Shown in pieces: positions 7,122 through 14,095 of a DNA stretch of 14,111 nt; the stretch's first letter is position 1, and each line of letters opens with the position of its first letter. The notes under the pieces are model-generated. The model searched no databases. It was not told the origin of the DNA and saw only the letters and a program-made list of their open reading frames with translations. The stretch is taken from the NCBI GenBank assembly GCA_902836725.1, contig CADFRV010000034.1, forward strand, positions 1 to 14,111, read 5' to 3'. The DNA comes from Muribaculaceae bacterium (GTDB lineage Bacteria; Bacteroidota; Bacteroidia; Bacteroidales; Muribaculaceae). A program made the position numbers and the translations under genes.

Positions 7122-7160
7122 AATGCCCCCGGCAATCCACTGATGATTGCCGGGGGCATT
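7122..7160. terminator. Strong bidirectional terminator hairpin
   Basis: A perfect 16-bp stem, AATGCCCCCGGCAATC (7122-7137) with GATTGCCGGGGGCATT (7145-7160), around a 7-base loop. It lies between the endonuclease stop and the convergent DUF4294 gene and can form on either strand. No long T-run follows, which is common in this phylum. Confidence 0.85.
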
Positions 7161-7207
7161 GTACGTTGCTGTCCGGGAGGAGAAACCCGGTACAATTTGC
7201 GGAGCAG

Positions 7208-7888
7208 TCAGAGCTGGCCCTGCTCCACGGCGACGCAGATGCGCTCTATGATGGCGTCGTTGCGGTCTTTGGAGGGGTTGTATGAGCCTTTGAGGTTTAC
7301 GCCGAAGAGTTTGCCGAATCCTTGCCAGAAGGTGGCGCGGAATGACCCGAGGAAGGCTTTCAGGATATCGTATCCGCTCTGGTCGGTCTCCCGTTGTATC
7401 AGTTTCACGAGCATGCGCGCCTGGTTGCGCGAGAAGCGTTTGAGGGCGGGTTTGTACTGGTTGAACACCGACGACTCCATCTCCTTGAGATACCGCTCGC
7501 GCTCCTCCTGCGTGGGGAAGGTCTCGATATATTCGTATGTCTCGAGCAAGGTCTCGCAGATGAGTTTCGCATATGGGAGCGCCTTTTTTACGTCGCGCAC
7601 CGTTTTCCAGAAAAACTCCTGCTCTTTCCTGTTCTTGAATTTGAGTTCGGGAAAGACCGTTATCTCGTTGAATACCACGACAAGAACTGTGTCACCCTCC
7701 TCCGTTACCTTGTGGTATCGGCCTCGGAACACCGGCTGCATGCCGCTTCCGGGGTGCTCCACGGTGTGGGCCTCTGTCTCCATCGGCTCCATCATTTCGG
7801 GGGAGTCAGGCGCGGCTGAAAGCGATACGGCCGTCATGGAGACCATGGCGGCTGTAAGTATGTGTTTCAATATCGTAGCGTGTTCCAT
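7208..7888 (-). CDS. Secreted DUF4294-family protein
   Basis: A 226-residue protein with an N-terminal signal sequence (hydrophobic core around 8-24, likely cut after SAA at 24-26), so it is probably periplasmic. A short acidic linker (27-50) leads to a DUF4294-type domain (about 62-218). Conserved-looking parts are VVFNEITVFPELKFKNRKEQ (71-90), FFWKTVRDVKKALPYAKLI (92-110), ERERYLKEMESSVFNQYKPA (129-148), RFSRNQARMLVKLIQRET (151-168) and FRATFWQGFGKLFGVNLK (183-200). The family is restricted to Bacteroidota and has no assigned function (established knowledge). It lies 39 bases downstream of nadB on the same strand and is probably cotranscribed with it. A 7-bp hairpin sits two bases before the start codon and could limit translation. 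Confidence 0.75.
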   Translation of the reverse strand: MEHATILKHILTAAMVSMTAVSLSAAPDSPEMMEPMETEAHTVEHPGSGMQPVFRGRYHKVTEEGDTVLVVVFNEITVFPELKFKNRKEQEFFWKTVRDVKKALPYAKLICETLLETYEYIETFPTQEERERYLKEMESSVFNQYKPALKRFSRNQARMLVKLIQRETDQSGYDILKAFLGSFRATFWQGFGKLFGVNLKGSYNPSKDRNDAIIERICVAVEQGQL

Positions 7889-7890
7889 AT

Positions 7891-7913
7891 CCGTTATTGT
7901 AGGTATATAACGG
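7891..7913 (-). promoter_or_regulatory. Hairpin directly before the DUF4294 start codon
   Basis: CCGTTAT (7891-7897) and ATAACGG (7907-7913) form a perfect 7-bp stem with a 9-base loop. On the minus strand it ends two bases before the ATG, where the ribosome would bind. It may be a translational control element or an mRNA processing site between nadB and the downstream gene; it has no T-run and is not a convincing terminator. Confidence 0.4.
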
Positions 7914-7927
7914 TGTGGGATAGTGAA

Positions 7928-9493
7928 TTATTGCTTGGGCGGGTAGTCAATGGTGTAGTGGAGGCCGCGGCTCTCCTTGCGTTCTTTTGCCTGGCGCATG
8001 ATGAGATATCCCACGTTGATGATATTTCGCAGCTCGCAGATCTCACGCGAGGCTTTCGAGCATTTGAAGAGGCGCTCCGTCTCCTCGTAGAGTATGTCGA
8101 GGCGGTTCCATGCACGGTCAAGGCGCAGATTGGAACGCACAATTCCAACGTATGTGCCCATTATCTGGTTCACTTCGCGGATGCTCTGGGTGATGAGCAC
8201 CATCTCTTCGGGGTGGCGTGTGCCTTCGTCGTTCCATTCAGGCACATCCGTGCGGTATGAGAGGTGGCCGATCTCTTCGATGGCGTGACGTGCCGCGGCG
8301 TCGGCGTAGACCACTGCCTCAATAAGCGAGTTGGAGGCGAGGCGGTTGCCGCCGTGGAGGCCGGTGCAGGAACATTCGCCCACGGCATAGAGGCGGCTGA
8401 TCGATGACTCGCCGTTGCCGTCGACTTTTATGCCGCCGCAGAGATAATGCGCGGCGGGAGCCACCGGGATATAATCTTTGGTAATGTCGATCCCGAGCGA
8501 GAGGCATTTCTGGTAGATGTTGGGGAAATGCCGGCGTGTCTCGTCGGGATCCTTGTGGGTGACGTCGAGAAACACATGGTCGTCGCCGTTGAGTTTCATC
8601 TCGGAGTCGATGGCCCTGGCCACCACATCGCGCGGCGCAAGCTCCAGGCGCCCGTCATATTTCTCCATGAAACGTTCCCCCTTGAGGTTGCGGAGTATGG
8701 CTCCGTAGCCGCGCATGGCCTCGGTGATGAGGAAGCTCGGTCGGTCGCCGGGATGGAACAGTGCCGTGGGATGGAACTGGATGAATTCCATGTCTTTCAC
8801 GGTGCCCTTGGCGCGGTATACCATGGCTATGCCGTCGCCGGTGGCAACGAGCGGGTTGGTTGTGGTGAGATACACGGCTCCCACTCCTCCGGTGGCCATA
8901 AGGGTGATTTTCGACAGGAAGGTGTCTACTCCCCCTTCGGGGTTCAGCACATATGCGCCGTAGCATGTGATGTCGGGGGTGCGGCGTGTGACAACCTTGC
9001 CAAGATGGTGCTGGGTGATGATCTCGATAGCGAAATGGTTCTCGTAGATGTCGATATCGGGATTGTTCCTTACAGCTTCTATGAGACTTTGCTGGATTTC
9101 GAATCCTGTGTTGTCGGCATGGTGCAGTATGCGGAATTCGGAGTGTCCACCCTCGCGGTGAAGGTCGAAAGTGCCATCCTCCTTCTTGTCAAAGTTCACC
9201 CCCCATTCAATCAGTTGCCTGATCTGTCCGGGAGCTTCCGTCACTACTTTTCTCACGGCTTCCGGATCGGAAAGGAAGTCGCCTGCCACCATGGTGTCGT
9301 GTATGTGCTTGTCAAAATCGTCAACCTCCAGGTTTGTCACGGAGGCCACGCCACCCTGTGCCAGAGCCGTATTGGCTTCCTCGAGTGTGGTCTTGCATAT
9401 GAGAGCCACACTGCCGTGTTTCGCCACTTTCAGGGCAAAGCTCATTCCGGCGATGCCCGATCCTATAACCAGAAAATCATATTTCTTTGTCAT
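7928..9493 (-). CDS. nadB: L-aspartate oxidase
   Basis: NadB oxidises L-aspartate to iminoaspartate using FAD, the first step of de novo NAD synthesis; NadA then condenses iminoaspartate with dihydroxyacetone phosphate to quinolinate. The 521-residue length is normal. Visible motifs: dinucleotide-binding GSGIAGMS (11-18), ANTALAQGGVASV (40-52) at the flavin, HREGGHSEFRILHHADNTG (112-130), QFHPTALFHPGDRPS (239-253), APRDVVARAID (286-296), APAAHYLCGGIKVD (345-358), GECSCTGLHGGNRLASNSL (372-390). His241, Arg288 and His349 sit at substrate-site positions of the family. A C-terminal helical domain completes it. Start is ATG; nadA and nadC are not in the window. A strong promoter lies 53 bases upstream. 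Confidence 0.96.
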   Translation of the reverse strand: MTKKYDFLVIGSGIAGMSFALKVAKHGSVALICKTTLEEANTALAQGGVASVTNLEVDDFDKHIHDTMVAGDFLSDPEAVRKVVTEAPGQIRQLIEWGVNFDKKEDGTFDLHREGGHSEFRILHHADNTGFEIQQSLIEAVRNNPDIDIYENHFAIEIITQHHLGKVVTRRTPDITCYGAYVLNPEGGVDTFLSKITLMATGGVGAVYLTTTNPLVATGDGIAMVYRAKGTVKDMEFIQFHPTALFHPGDRPSFLITEAMRGYGAILRNLKGERFMEKYDGRLELAPRDVVARAIDSEMKLNGDDHVFLDVTHKDPDETRRHFPNIYQKCLSLGIDITKDYIPVAPAAHYLCGGIKVDGNGESSISRLYAVGECSCTGLHGGNRLASNSLIEAVVYADAAARHAIEEIGHLSYRTDVPEWNDEGTRHPEEMVLITQSIREVNQIMGTYVGIVRSNLRLDRAWNRLDILYEETERLFKCSKASREICELRNIINVGYLIMRQAKERKESRGLHYTIDYPPKQ

Positions 9494-9545
9494 AGCTCAC
9501 CAAAGCTAAGTATGAATAGTATAATGTGATTCCCCACCAGCAAAG

Positions 9546-9577
9546 CAAAGTTAGCGCTTTCCCTCCTAACAGCCAAA
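9546..9577 (-). promoter_or_regulatory. Promoter of nadB
   Basis: On the minus strand a TTTG (9574-9577, part of a T-run) is followed by a 20-base spacer and TAACTTTG (9546-9553), matching both parts of the Bacteroides -33/-7 promoter. A second -7-like TAGCTTTG at 9501-9508 is only 8 bases from the ATG and probably not used. No repressor site is recognised. Confidence 0.7.
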
Positions 9578-9620
9578 AAATAATGTCGCGGTGTCTGAAA
9601 TTACCTCGGCGCGACACGGG

Positions 9621-9648
9621 TTGATATACGTATTTTTCCGTATTTTTG
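9621..9648 (+). promoter_or_regulatory. Promoter of the MFS efflux gene
   Basis: TATTTTTG (9641-9648) matches the -7 box TAnnTTTG, with TTG at 9621-9623 as a -33 candidate (17-base spacer, slightly short). Transcription would begin near 9653-9655, about 20 bases before the ATG. The -7 box overlaps the left arm of the inverted repeat at 9635-9674 and lies back-to-back with the nadB promoter. Confidence 0.6.
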
Positions 9649-9674
9649 CACCCTCGAAAATGAAAATACGGAAA
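9635..9674. repeat. 12-bp inverted repeat over the -7 box and start codon of the MFS gene
   Basis: TTTCCGTATTTT (9635-9646) and AAAATACGGAAA (9663-9674) are perfect inverse complements with a 16-base spacer. A third, direct copy of CGTATTTTT lies at 9629-9637, next to the palindrome ATACGTAT (9626-9633). The left arm covers the -7 box; the right arm ends on the first base of the ATG. A five-codon frame at 9660-9677 (Met-Lys-Ile-Arg-Lys) ends by overlapping that ATG. It may be an operator or a leader structure. Confidence 0.55.
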
Positions 9675-10831
9675 TGAAGAGATCTTTGCTTTCACTTGCA
9701 TTCGGCACTTTCGCACTGGGGATTGTGGAATTCGGTATGATGGGTATCCTGAGCGACATCGCGGCCGACCTCAGGATCAGCGTGGTACAGGCCGGCCATC
9801 TGATTTCAGCCTATTCGGCCGGTGTGGCCGTGGGGGCGCCGTCGCTGCTTTTTCTGCGCCGGTTGCCGTTGCGCAGGGTCATGTTGCTGCTTGCTGCCGT
9901 GATAGCTGTCGGCAACGCTCTTGTGGCGCTGTCGCCCGGCTACGGCTGTCTGCTCGCGGCGAGATTCATATCAGGTCTGCCGCATGGGGCGTTCTTCGGC
10001 GCGGGTGCTATCGTATGTTCACGGCTTGCCGATCCCGGGAAAGGTGCCAGTGCGGTGGCGGTACTTGTGGGTGGCATGACTGTGGCGAACCTTGTGGGAG
10101 TGCCCGCTTTCACTTTTGTGTGCAATCTTTTCTCCTGGCGTCTGCCGTTCGCTATAGTGGCGTTGCTTGGGGTGATCACCTTCGTTGCCATAAGGAGCTG
10201 GGTGCCGGCAATGTCGTCGTTGCCTGATACCGGTATGAAAGGGCAGTTCCGGTTTCTCTCGCGTCCCGCCCCCTGGCTGATCTATGCCGGTGTGTTTTTC
10301 GGGCAGGCGAGCGTATATTGCTGGCTGAGCTACATATCGCCGATAATGACACGGGTCGCCTGCTTCTCTGAGGGTGCCATGTCGGGCATAATGGTTCTTG
10401 TAGGTGCCGGGATGGTGCTCGGCAATTATGCTGCCGGACGTCTGGCCGACAGGTATTCCCCCTCGCTTGTGACGGCTGTGATAGCCACCATCGCAGTGTT
10501 TCTGCTGCCAATGATGTATGTTTTCGCGGCAGACAGGATCCCGTCGCTGCTTTTCGCGCTTGTGGCTCCCGGATTGCTTTTCGGCATAGGGGGACCGTTG
10601 CAGTATCTTATCGTGGGTTATGCCAAAGGGGGTGAGATGCTCGGTGGCGCGGGCATACAGATCGCGTTCAACGTGTCAAATGCCGTGGCGGCCGCTATGG
10701 GAGGTGCCGTCATACGGCATGGATACGGCCTTGCCGCCCCGGCTCTGGCCGGCATACCGTGTGCCATTGTCGGAGCCGCCGCTCTTTACACCCTGTATTT
10801 TTACGAGCGGCGCCATTCGGCAAGATCCTGA
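9674..10831 (+). CDS. MFS transporter, DHA1 drug/sugar-efflux type (AraJ-like)
   Basis: A 385-residue integral membrane protein with about 12 hydrophobic segments, the normal size for the drug:H+ antiporter-1 branch of the major facilitator superfamily. The N-terminal FALGIVEFGMMGILSDIAAD (13-32) and RFISGLPHGAFFGAG (97-111) closely fit AraJ/YdhP-type efflux permeases. GRLADRYSP (255-263) is the second-half motif A after the central loop (about 178-200). It probably exports a small molecule by proton exchange; the substrate cannot be told from the sequence (arabinose, nucleosides and drugs occur among relatives). It is divergent from nadB and not obviously in an operon. ATG at 9674 is preceded by a short leader that carries an inverted repeat and an overlapping five-codon frame. 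Confidence 0.85.
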   Translation: MKRSLLSLAFGTFALGIVEFGMMGILSDIAADLRISVVQAGHLISAYSAGVAVGAPSLLFLRRLPLRRVMLLLAAVIAVGNALVALSPGYGCLLAARFISGLPHGAFFGAGAIVCSRLADPGKGASAVAVLVGGMTVANLVGVPAFTFVCNLFSWRLPFAIVALLGVITFVAIRSWVPAMSSLPDTGMKGQFRFLSRPAPWLIYAGVFFGQASVYCWLSYISPIMTRVACFSEGAMSGIMVLVGAGMVLGNYAAGRLADRYSPSLVTAVIATIAVFLLPMMYVFAADRIPSLLFALVAPGLLFGIGGPLQYLIVGYAKGGEMLGGAGIQIAFNVSNAVAAAMGGAVIRHGYGLAAPALAGIPCAIVGAAALYTLYFYERRHSARS

Positions 10832-10911
10832 GCTGTCACTGACAGGCAGTCCATCACTTATAAAATTTGTTAGCGAAGCGGCTATTGACTGTATGTCTGA
10901 AAAAAAATAGT

Positions 10912-10919
10912 TACCTTTG
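10912..10919 (+). promoter_or_regulatory. -7 promoter box for the DivIC-like gene
   Basis: TACCTTTG followed by T is an exact TAnnTTTG match. The -33 region is poor (TTG at 10885-10887 is 24 bases away). The predicted start of transcription, about 10925, lies only a few bases before the ATG at 10932, giving a very short leader. Confidence 0.5.
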
Positions 10920-10931
10920 TCTGTTAAGTTT

Positions 10932-11246
10932 ATGCCTGATATGAAAGAGCAGATAAAAGGCGGATGGCAATGGTGCCGCAGATATATCACGTTCCCGCTA
11001 CTTGTTGCGGTGGGATATGTGCTTTTTGTGGTGTTTTTCAATGAGAATTCCTATTCCCGCAGCGCCGAACTCCAGGAGGAGATCGATGCATTGGAGGCGG
11101 AAATCAAGGAGAACAACGATACCATGCAGTATTACAGGCGCCTCAATGCCGGGCTTGACACCGACCCTGCCGCTCTGGAGCGTATAGTGCGTGAGAATTA
11201 CCATATGCAGCGCATCAACGAAGACGTTTACATTATTGATGAATAA
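10932..11246 (+). CDS. DivIC/FtsB-family septum formation initiator
   Basis: A 104-residue single-pass membrane protein of the divisome, expected to form a coiled-coil complex with FtsL and FtsQ-type partners to activate septal wall synthesis. Short cytoplasmic N-terminus, one membrane segment (about 20-36, ITFPLLVAVGYVLFVVFF), a coiled coil (44-72 with ELQEEIDALEAEIKE) and the family's closing module DPAALERIVRENYHMQR (78-94). The frame also has an upstream TTG at 10917, but that TTG is part of the -7 box, so ATG at 10932 is preferred; ATG at 10941 would leave a more usual leader. It stands 100 bases after the MFS gene with no strong terminator between. divIC or ftsB would both be reasonable names; I leave the symbol open. 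Confidence 0.85.
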   Translation: MPDMKEQIKGGWQWCRRYITFPLLVAVGYVLFVVFFNENSYSRSAELQEEIDALEAEIKENNDTMQYYRRLNAGLDTDPAALERIVRENYHMQRINEDVYIIDE

Positions 11247-11255
11247 TTTGAGGAG

Positions 11256-11309
11256 GGATCAGAAGAATCAGAGGCATCAGAGATATCAGAAGGATCAGAG
11301 GAATCAAAT
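11256..11309 (+). repeat. Six tandem 9-bp repeats (consensus GRATCAGAR)
   Basis: Six consecutive 9-base units: GGATCAGAA, GAATCAGAG, GCATCAGAG, ATATCAGAA, GGATCAGAG and GAATCAAAT. They begin nine bases after the DivIC-like stop. The strand is purine-rich here and switches to pyrimidine-rich immediately after. No gene is seen in this spacer. It is likely slippage-generated or a recurrent low-complexity element. Confidence 0.85.
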
Positions 11310-11377
11310 TTCTCAATTTCTCAACTTCTTATTTCTATTCTTGCTTGACTTCTAATGCTCTTTCTTCTTACTTCTTA
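11309..11377 (+). other. Pyrimidine-rich low-complexity tract
   Basis: Almost entirely T and C with scattered A, including two adjacent copies of AATTTCTC (from 11307 and 11315) and several CTTCTT runs. It follows the purine-rich repeats and could pair imperfectly with them (CTTCTT with AAGAA-type segments) to make a long imperfect hairpin in RNA. It ends just before the gene at 11389. Confidence 0.5.
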
Positions 11378-11388
11378 ATAATATCATT

Positions 11389-11811
11389 ATGAGCGACCAA
11401 AAAAAATATACTAAAGAAGAACTGATCGGCAGGCCGCCGCGCACATGGTGCATGGCGCTCGCCATCGTGGGACTGCTGGCTATCGCCGCCGGCACTCTGC
11501 TTCCCATTCTTAACGTGGCTGTGGCTCCGGGAGCCGCCGGCACATGGTGGAAATATGTCTATGCCGCCGGTGCGGTATGTTTCCTTGCAGGGAAACTGCT
11601 CTCACCATATACCGGCATTCATCCGCGCATCAAACGCCTGTATCGCATAGAGTCGTGGAGCGCGGTGTTTTTCTGTGTGGCCGCTTTTTTCCTCTTCTAC
11701 AACGGCAATGTGTCGCGCGACAGCTGGGCTTTCACCCTCGCCGGAGGGGCGTTGCTCGTTTTTACGACAATAGCCATACCGCGTGTGGCCAACAAGGAAC
11801 TTAAAAAATGA
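11389..11811 (+). CDS. Conserved four-helix membrane protein of unknown function
   Basis: A 140-residue protein with four probable membrane helices (about 19-41, 53-71, 88-104, 112-131) and short charged ends; no motif names its function. The N-terminal TKEELIGRPPRTW (8-20) and the loop YTGIHPRIKRLYRIESW (74-90) are candidates for conserved regions. Its stop overlaps the dapB start as ATGA, so translation is coupled to dapB. My recollection is that a similar small membrane protein precedes dapB in other Bacteroidales, which would make it a stable member of this block. It may act in envelope biogenesis, but this is context only. Confidence 0.75.
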   Translation: MSDQKKYTKEELIGRPPRTWCMALAIVGLLAIAAGTLLPILNVAVAPGAAGTWWKYVYAAGAVCFLAGKLLSPYTGIHPRIKRLYRIESWSAVFFCVAAFFLFYNGNVSRDSWAFTLAGGALLVFTTIAIPRVANKELKK

Positions 11812-12545
11812 AGATAGCTCTTATAGGATATGGCAAGATGGGGCACGCGATCGAGCGTATCGCCCTTGAGCGTGGCCATGAGATAGTTTGCACCGTCGAT
11901 GCCGGTGAGGAGGCAAAGATGGATTCGCCTGAGTTTTCCGGTGCCGATGTAGCCATAGAGTTCACTGCTCCCGCGGCGGCGGTGGAGAATTACCGCGCGG
12001 CTCTTGCGAAAGGTGTGCCGGTGGTGTCTGGTACCACAGGATGGACAGCCTACATGCCTCAGGTAAAGGAGATGCTCGCACAGACCGGAGGCACACTCTT
12101 CTGGACCTCCAATTTCAGTATAGGGGTGAATCTGTTCATGAAGATCAACGCATATGCCGCGCGTCTGCTGGGTAAATTCAGCCAGTATGCTCCCGCGATG
12201 AAGGAGATACACCACATCCACAAACTCGACCATCCGTCGGGCACCGCCATCACCCTTGCCGAAGGGATCATGGCCAACGATCCCGCCGTGAAGGGGTGGG
12301 GTGAGCCTCTGGAGGGTGTGGAACTTCCGGAAGGCATTCTCCCCATCGGCCATGAGAGAGTCGGGGAGGTGCCGGGAACGCATATCATCACATGGACTTC
12401 CCCCGTGGATGCCATCACTCTGGAGCATAAGGCTTTTTCGCGCGACGGTTTCGCGCTTGGCGCTGTAATGGCTGCCGAGTGGGTGCATGCAAATCCCGAT
12501 GCCCGCGGACTTCTCGGCATGGAGCAGATGCTCGGAGAACTTTAA
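11808..12545 (+). CDS. dapB: 4-hydroxy-tetrahydrodipicolinate reductase
   Basis: DapB reduces the product of DapA with NAD(P)H in the pathway to meso-diaminopimelate and lysine, supplying peptidoglycan cross-links. The 245-residue length is on the short side (E. coli 273) but usual for this phylum. N-terminal nucleotide-binding fold with GYGKMG (7-12); SGTTGW (74-79); the central signature EIHHIHKLDHPSGTA (133-147), in which His135 and Lys139 match the catalytic His159/Lys163 of E. coli; and HKAFSRDGFALGAVMAAEW near the C-terminus. It overlaps the upstream membrane gene by four bases and is followed 34 bases later by lepB, consistent with one operon. Confidence 0.97.
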   Translation: MKIALIGYGKMGHAIERIALERGHEIVCTVDAGEEAKMDSPEFSGADVAIEFTAPAAAVENYRAALAKGVPVVSGTTGWTAYMPQVKEMLAQTGGTLFWTSNFSIGVNLFMKINAYAARLLGKFSQYAPAMKEIHHIHKLDHPSGTAITLAEGIMANDPAVKGWGEPLEGVELPEGILPIGHERVGEVPGTHIITWTSPVDAITLEHKAFSRDGFALGAVMAAEWVHANPDARGLLGMEQMLGEL

Positions 12546-12579
12546 TCTGATGTTGTAAACCAATCTACGAAAATAACCG

Positions 12580-14070
12580 ATGAACGGAAATAATCCGCAA
12601 CAGGAGAATGCCGGAAAGGCAAAGGAAACATTTGCAGAGGGATTCAGACGCCGCATAAGCGAGAACACCACCACACGGTGGATAAGATTCGGAGTGGTGA
12701 TGCTCCTGTTTGTGCTGTGGGTGGCATGGATGGGCAACTGGTGGCTGCTTCTTGCGGGCATATTGCTTTTCGACATCTATATCACAGGATACATACCTTT
12801 CACATGGTGGAAGAAATCCAAAAACAGTGCCGTGAGATCGGTTATGTCGTGGGTCGATGCCATCGTCTACGCTCTCGTGCTGGTATATTTCATTTTCGCC
12901 TTCATCGGGCAGAACTACCAGATACCCTCCTCGTCGCTTGAAAAGACACTTTATACCGGCGATTACCTCTTTGTCAACAAGACGGTCTACGGTCCCCGCG
13001 TGCCTATGACCCCGGTATATTTCCCACTGGTACACAACGAGCTGCCGTTCGGCCTGGGAAAGAGCTATCTTGACAGTCCGTCGCTGGAGTACAAACGCCT
13101 GAAAGGGCAGCGCAGTGTGGAGGCGGGCGACATCGTGGTGTTCAATTTCCCGGCGGGCGATACTGTGATGAGCAAGGTGCAGAATCCCGACTATTATTCA
13201 CTCATCGCCATGCATGGCCGCGATTATGTGCTCAACAACAAGGAGACATTCGGTGAGGTGATAGCGCGTCCGGTCGACCGCCGTGAGAATTATGTGAAAC
13301 GATGCGTGGGGCTTCCGGGACAGCGTATCCGCATCACCGACGGCGACATATATATTGACGGCGAGAAGTTCCTTATCCCAGAGAATGTGCAGTTCAACCA
13401 TTTCTATCAGCCGGCGGCTTCGTTGTCTGAAGAGGATTTCGAGGCGTTCGGCATCCCTGTGGATGACCGCTACACGGTGGAGGTGACAGCAGCCGACATT
13501 CCCTCGCTGAAGGAGCTCGGATTCGTTGTGAACCCCGACGGCACGGTGCCCCAGATCTTTGTCTCCCCGCTTACCGCCGCCATGGTGGCGCAGATGGAGG
13601 AGAGCCCGCTGATTTCAAAAGTCATGAAACAGGTACCTTCCATAGAGCCTATGGTGCCCCTCTTCCCGGCAGCTCAGTCTGCCGACTGGACGCGGGCCGA
13701 ATATGGAGGGGAAAACGGTATATGGATCCCCAAAAAGGGCACAGCACTCAAGATGAACCGCACCGCCTGGGATATCTACGGCCGCACTATAAAGGTGTAT
13801 GAGAACAATCCCTCGGCTGAGTGGCGCGACGGGAAAATGTGGATCGACGGCAAGCCGGTGGACTATTATACTTTCCGTCAGGACTATTACTTCATGATGG
13901 GTGACAACCGCGACAACTCACTCGACTCACGTTACTGGGGATTTGTACCTGAAGATCATATCGTCGGCACACCCTGGCGTGTGCTTGTCAGCTTCGACAA
14001 GGACAAATCGCTGCTGAACGGCGGCATACGCTGGAACCGCATACTCAAGGACGCAAATCCCGACAAATGA
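12580..14070 (+). CDS. lepB: Signal peptidase I, large Bacteroidota type
   Basis: LepB cleaves signal peptides from exported proteins with a Ser-Lys dyad. Three hydrophobic segments lie near the N-terminus (about 36-50, 54-72, 92-110). IPSSSLEKTL (115-124) contains nucleophile Ser119, and YVKRCVGLPGQ (238-248) contains general base Lys240. The C-terminal box MGDNRDNSLDSRYWGFVPE (440-458) is almost identical to that of E. coli. The spacing is expanded: 121 residues between Ser and Lys (55 in E. coli) and about 200 between Lys and MGDN (about 130 in E. coli), giving 496 residues against 324. The inserts (about 141-180 and 265-420) face the periplasm. Its neighbours are dapB upstream and another gene starting 25 bases downstream, possibly a second signal peptidase or WbqC-type gene as in related genomes. 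Confidence 0.96.
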   Translation: MNGNNPQQENAGKAKETFAEGFRRRISENTTTRWIRFGVVMLLFVLWVAWMGNWWLLLAGILLFDIYITGYIPFTWWKKSKNSAVRSVMSWVDAIVYALVLVYFIFAFIGQNYQIPSSSLEKTLYTGDYLFVNKTVYGPRVPMTPVYFPLVHNELPFGLGKSYLDSPSLEYKRLKGQRSVEAGDIVVFNFPAGDTVMSKVQNPDYYSLIAMHGRDYVLNNKETFGEVIARPVDRRENYVKRCVGLPGQRIRITDGDIYIDGEKFLIPENVQFNHFYQPAASLSEEDFEAFGIPVDDRYTVEVTAADIPSLKELGFVVNPDGTVPQIFVSPLTAAMVAQMEESPLISKVMKQVPSIEPMVPLFPAAQSADWTRAEYGGENGIWIPKKGTALKMNRTAWDIYGRTIKVYENNPSAEWRDGKMWIDGKPVDYYTFRQDYYFMMGDNRDNSLDSRYWGFVPEDHIVGTPWRVLVSFDKDKSLLNGGIRWNRILKDANPDK

Positions 14071-14095
14071 CCATCCTATAAACCATAAGTAAGTC

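Noticed and set aside
6436..7140. A 234-codon minus-strand frame opposite the endonuclease C-terminus
   Set aside because: Antisense to the T9SS and jelly-roll region and starts inside the terminator hairpin; no protein features.
8447..9529. A 360-codon plus-strand frame opposite nadB
   Set aside because: Wholly antisense to nadB apart from a short overhang, with no recognisable domain; it is a codon-bias shadow.
10833..10845. Terminator after the MFS gene
   Set aside because: CTGTC/GACAG is only a 5-bp stem with a 3-base loop and no T-run directly after it; too weak to call.
10917..10931. TTG start for the DivIC-like gene
   Set aside because: The TTG is the end of the -7 promoter box TACCTTTG, so it would not be in the transcript.
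11256..11309. Possible CRISPR array
   Set aside because: Units are 9 bases, contiguous and without spacers; this is a simple tandem repeat.
11697..12776. A 359-codon minus-strand frame opposite dapB and lepB
   Set aside because: Crosses three well-supported genes on the other strand and shows no family features.
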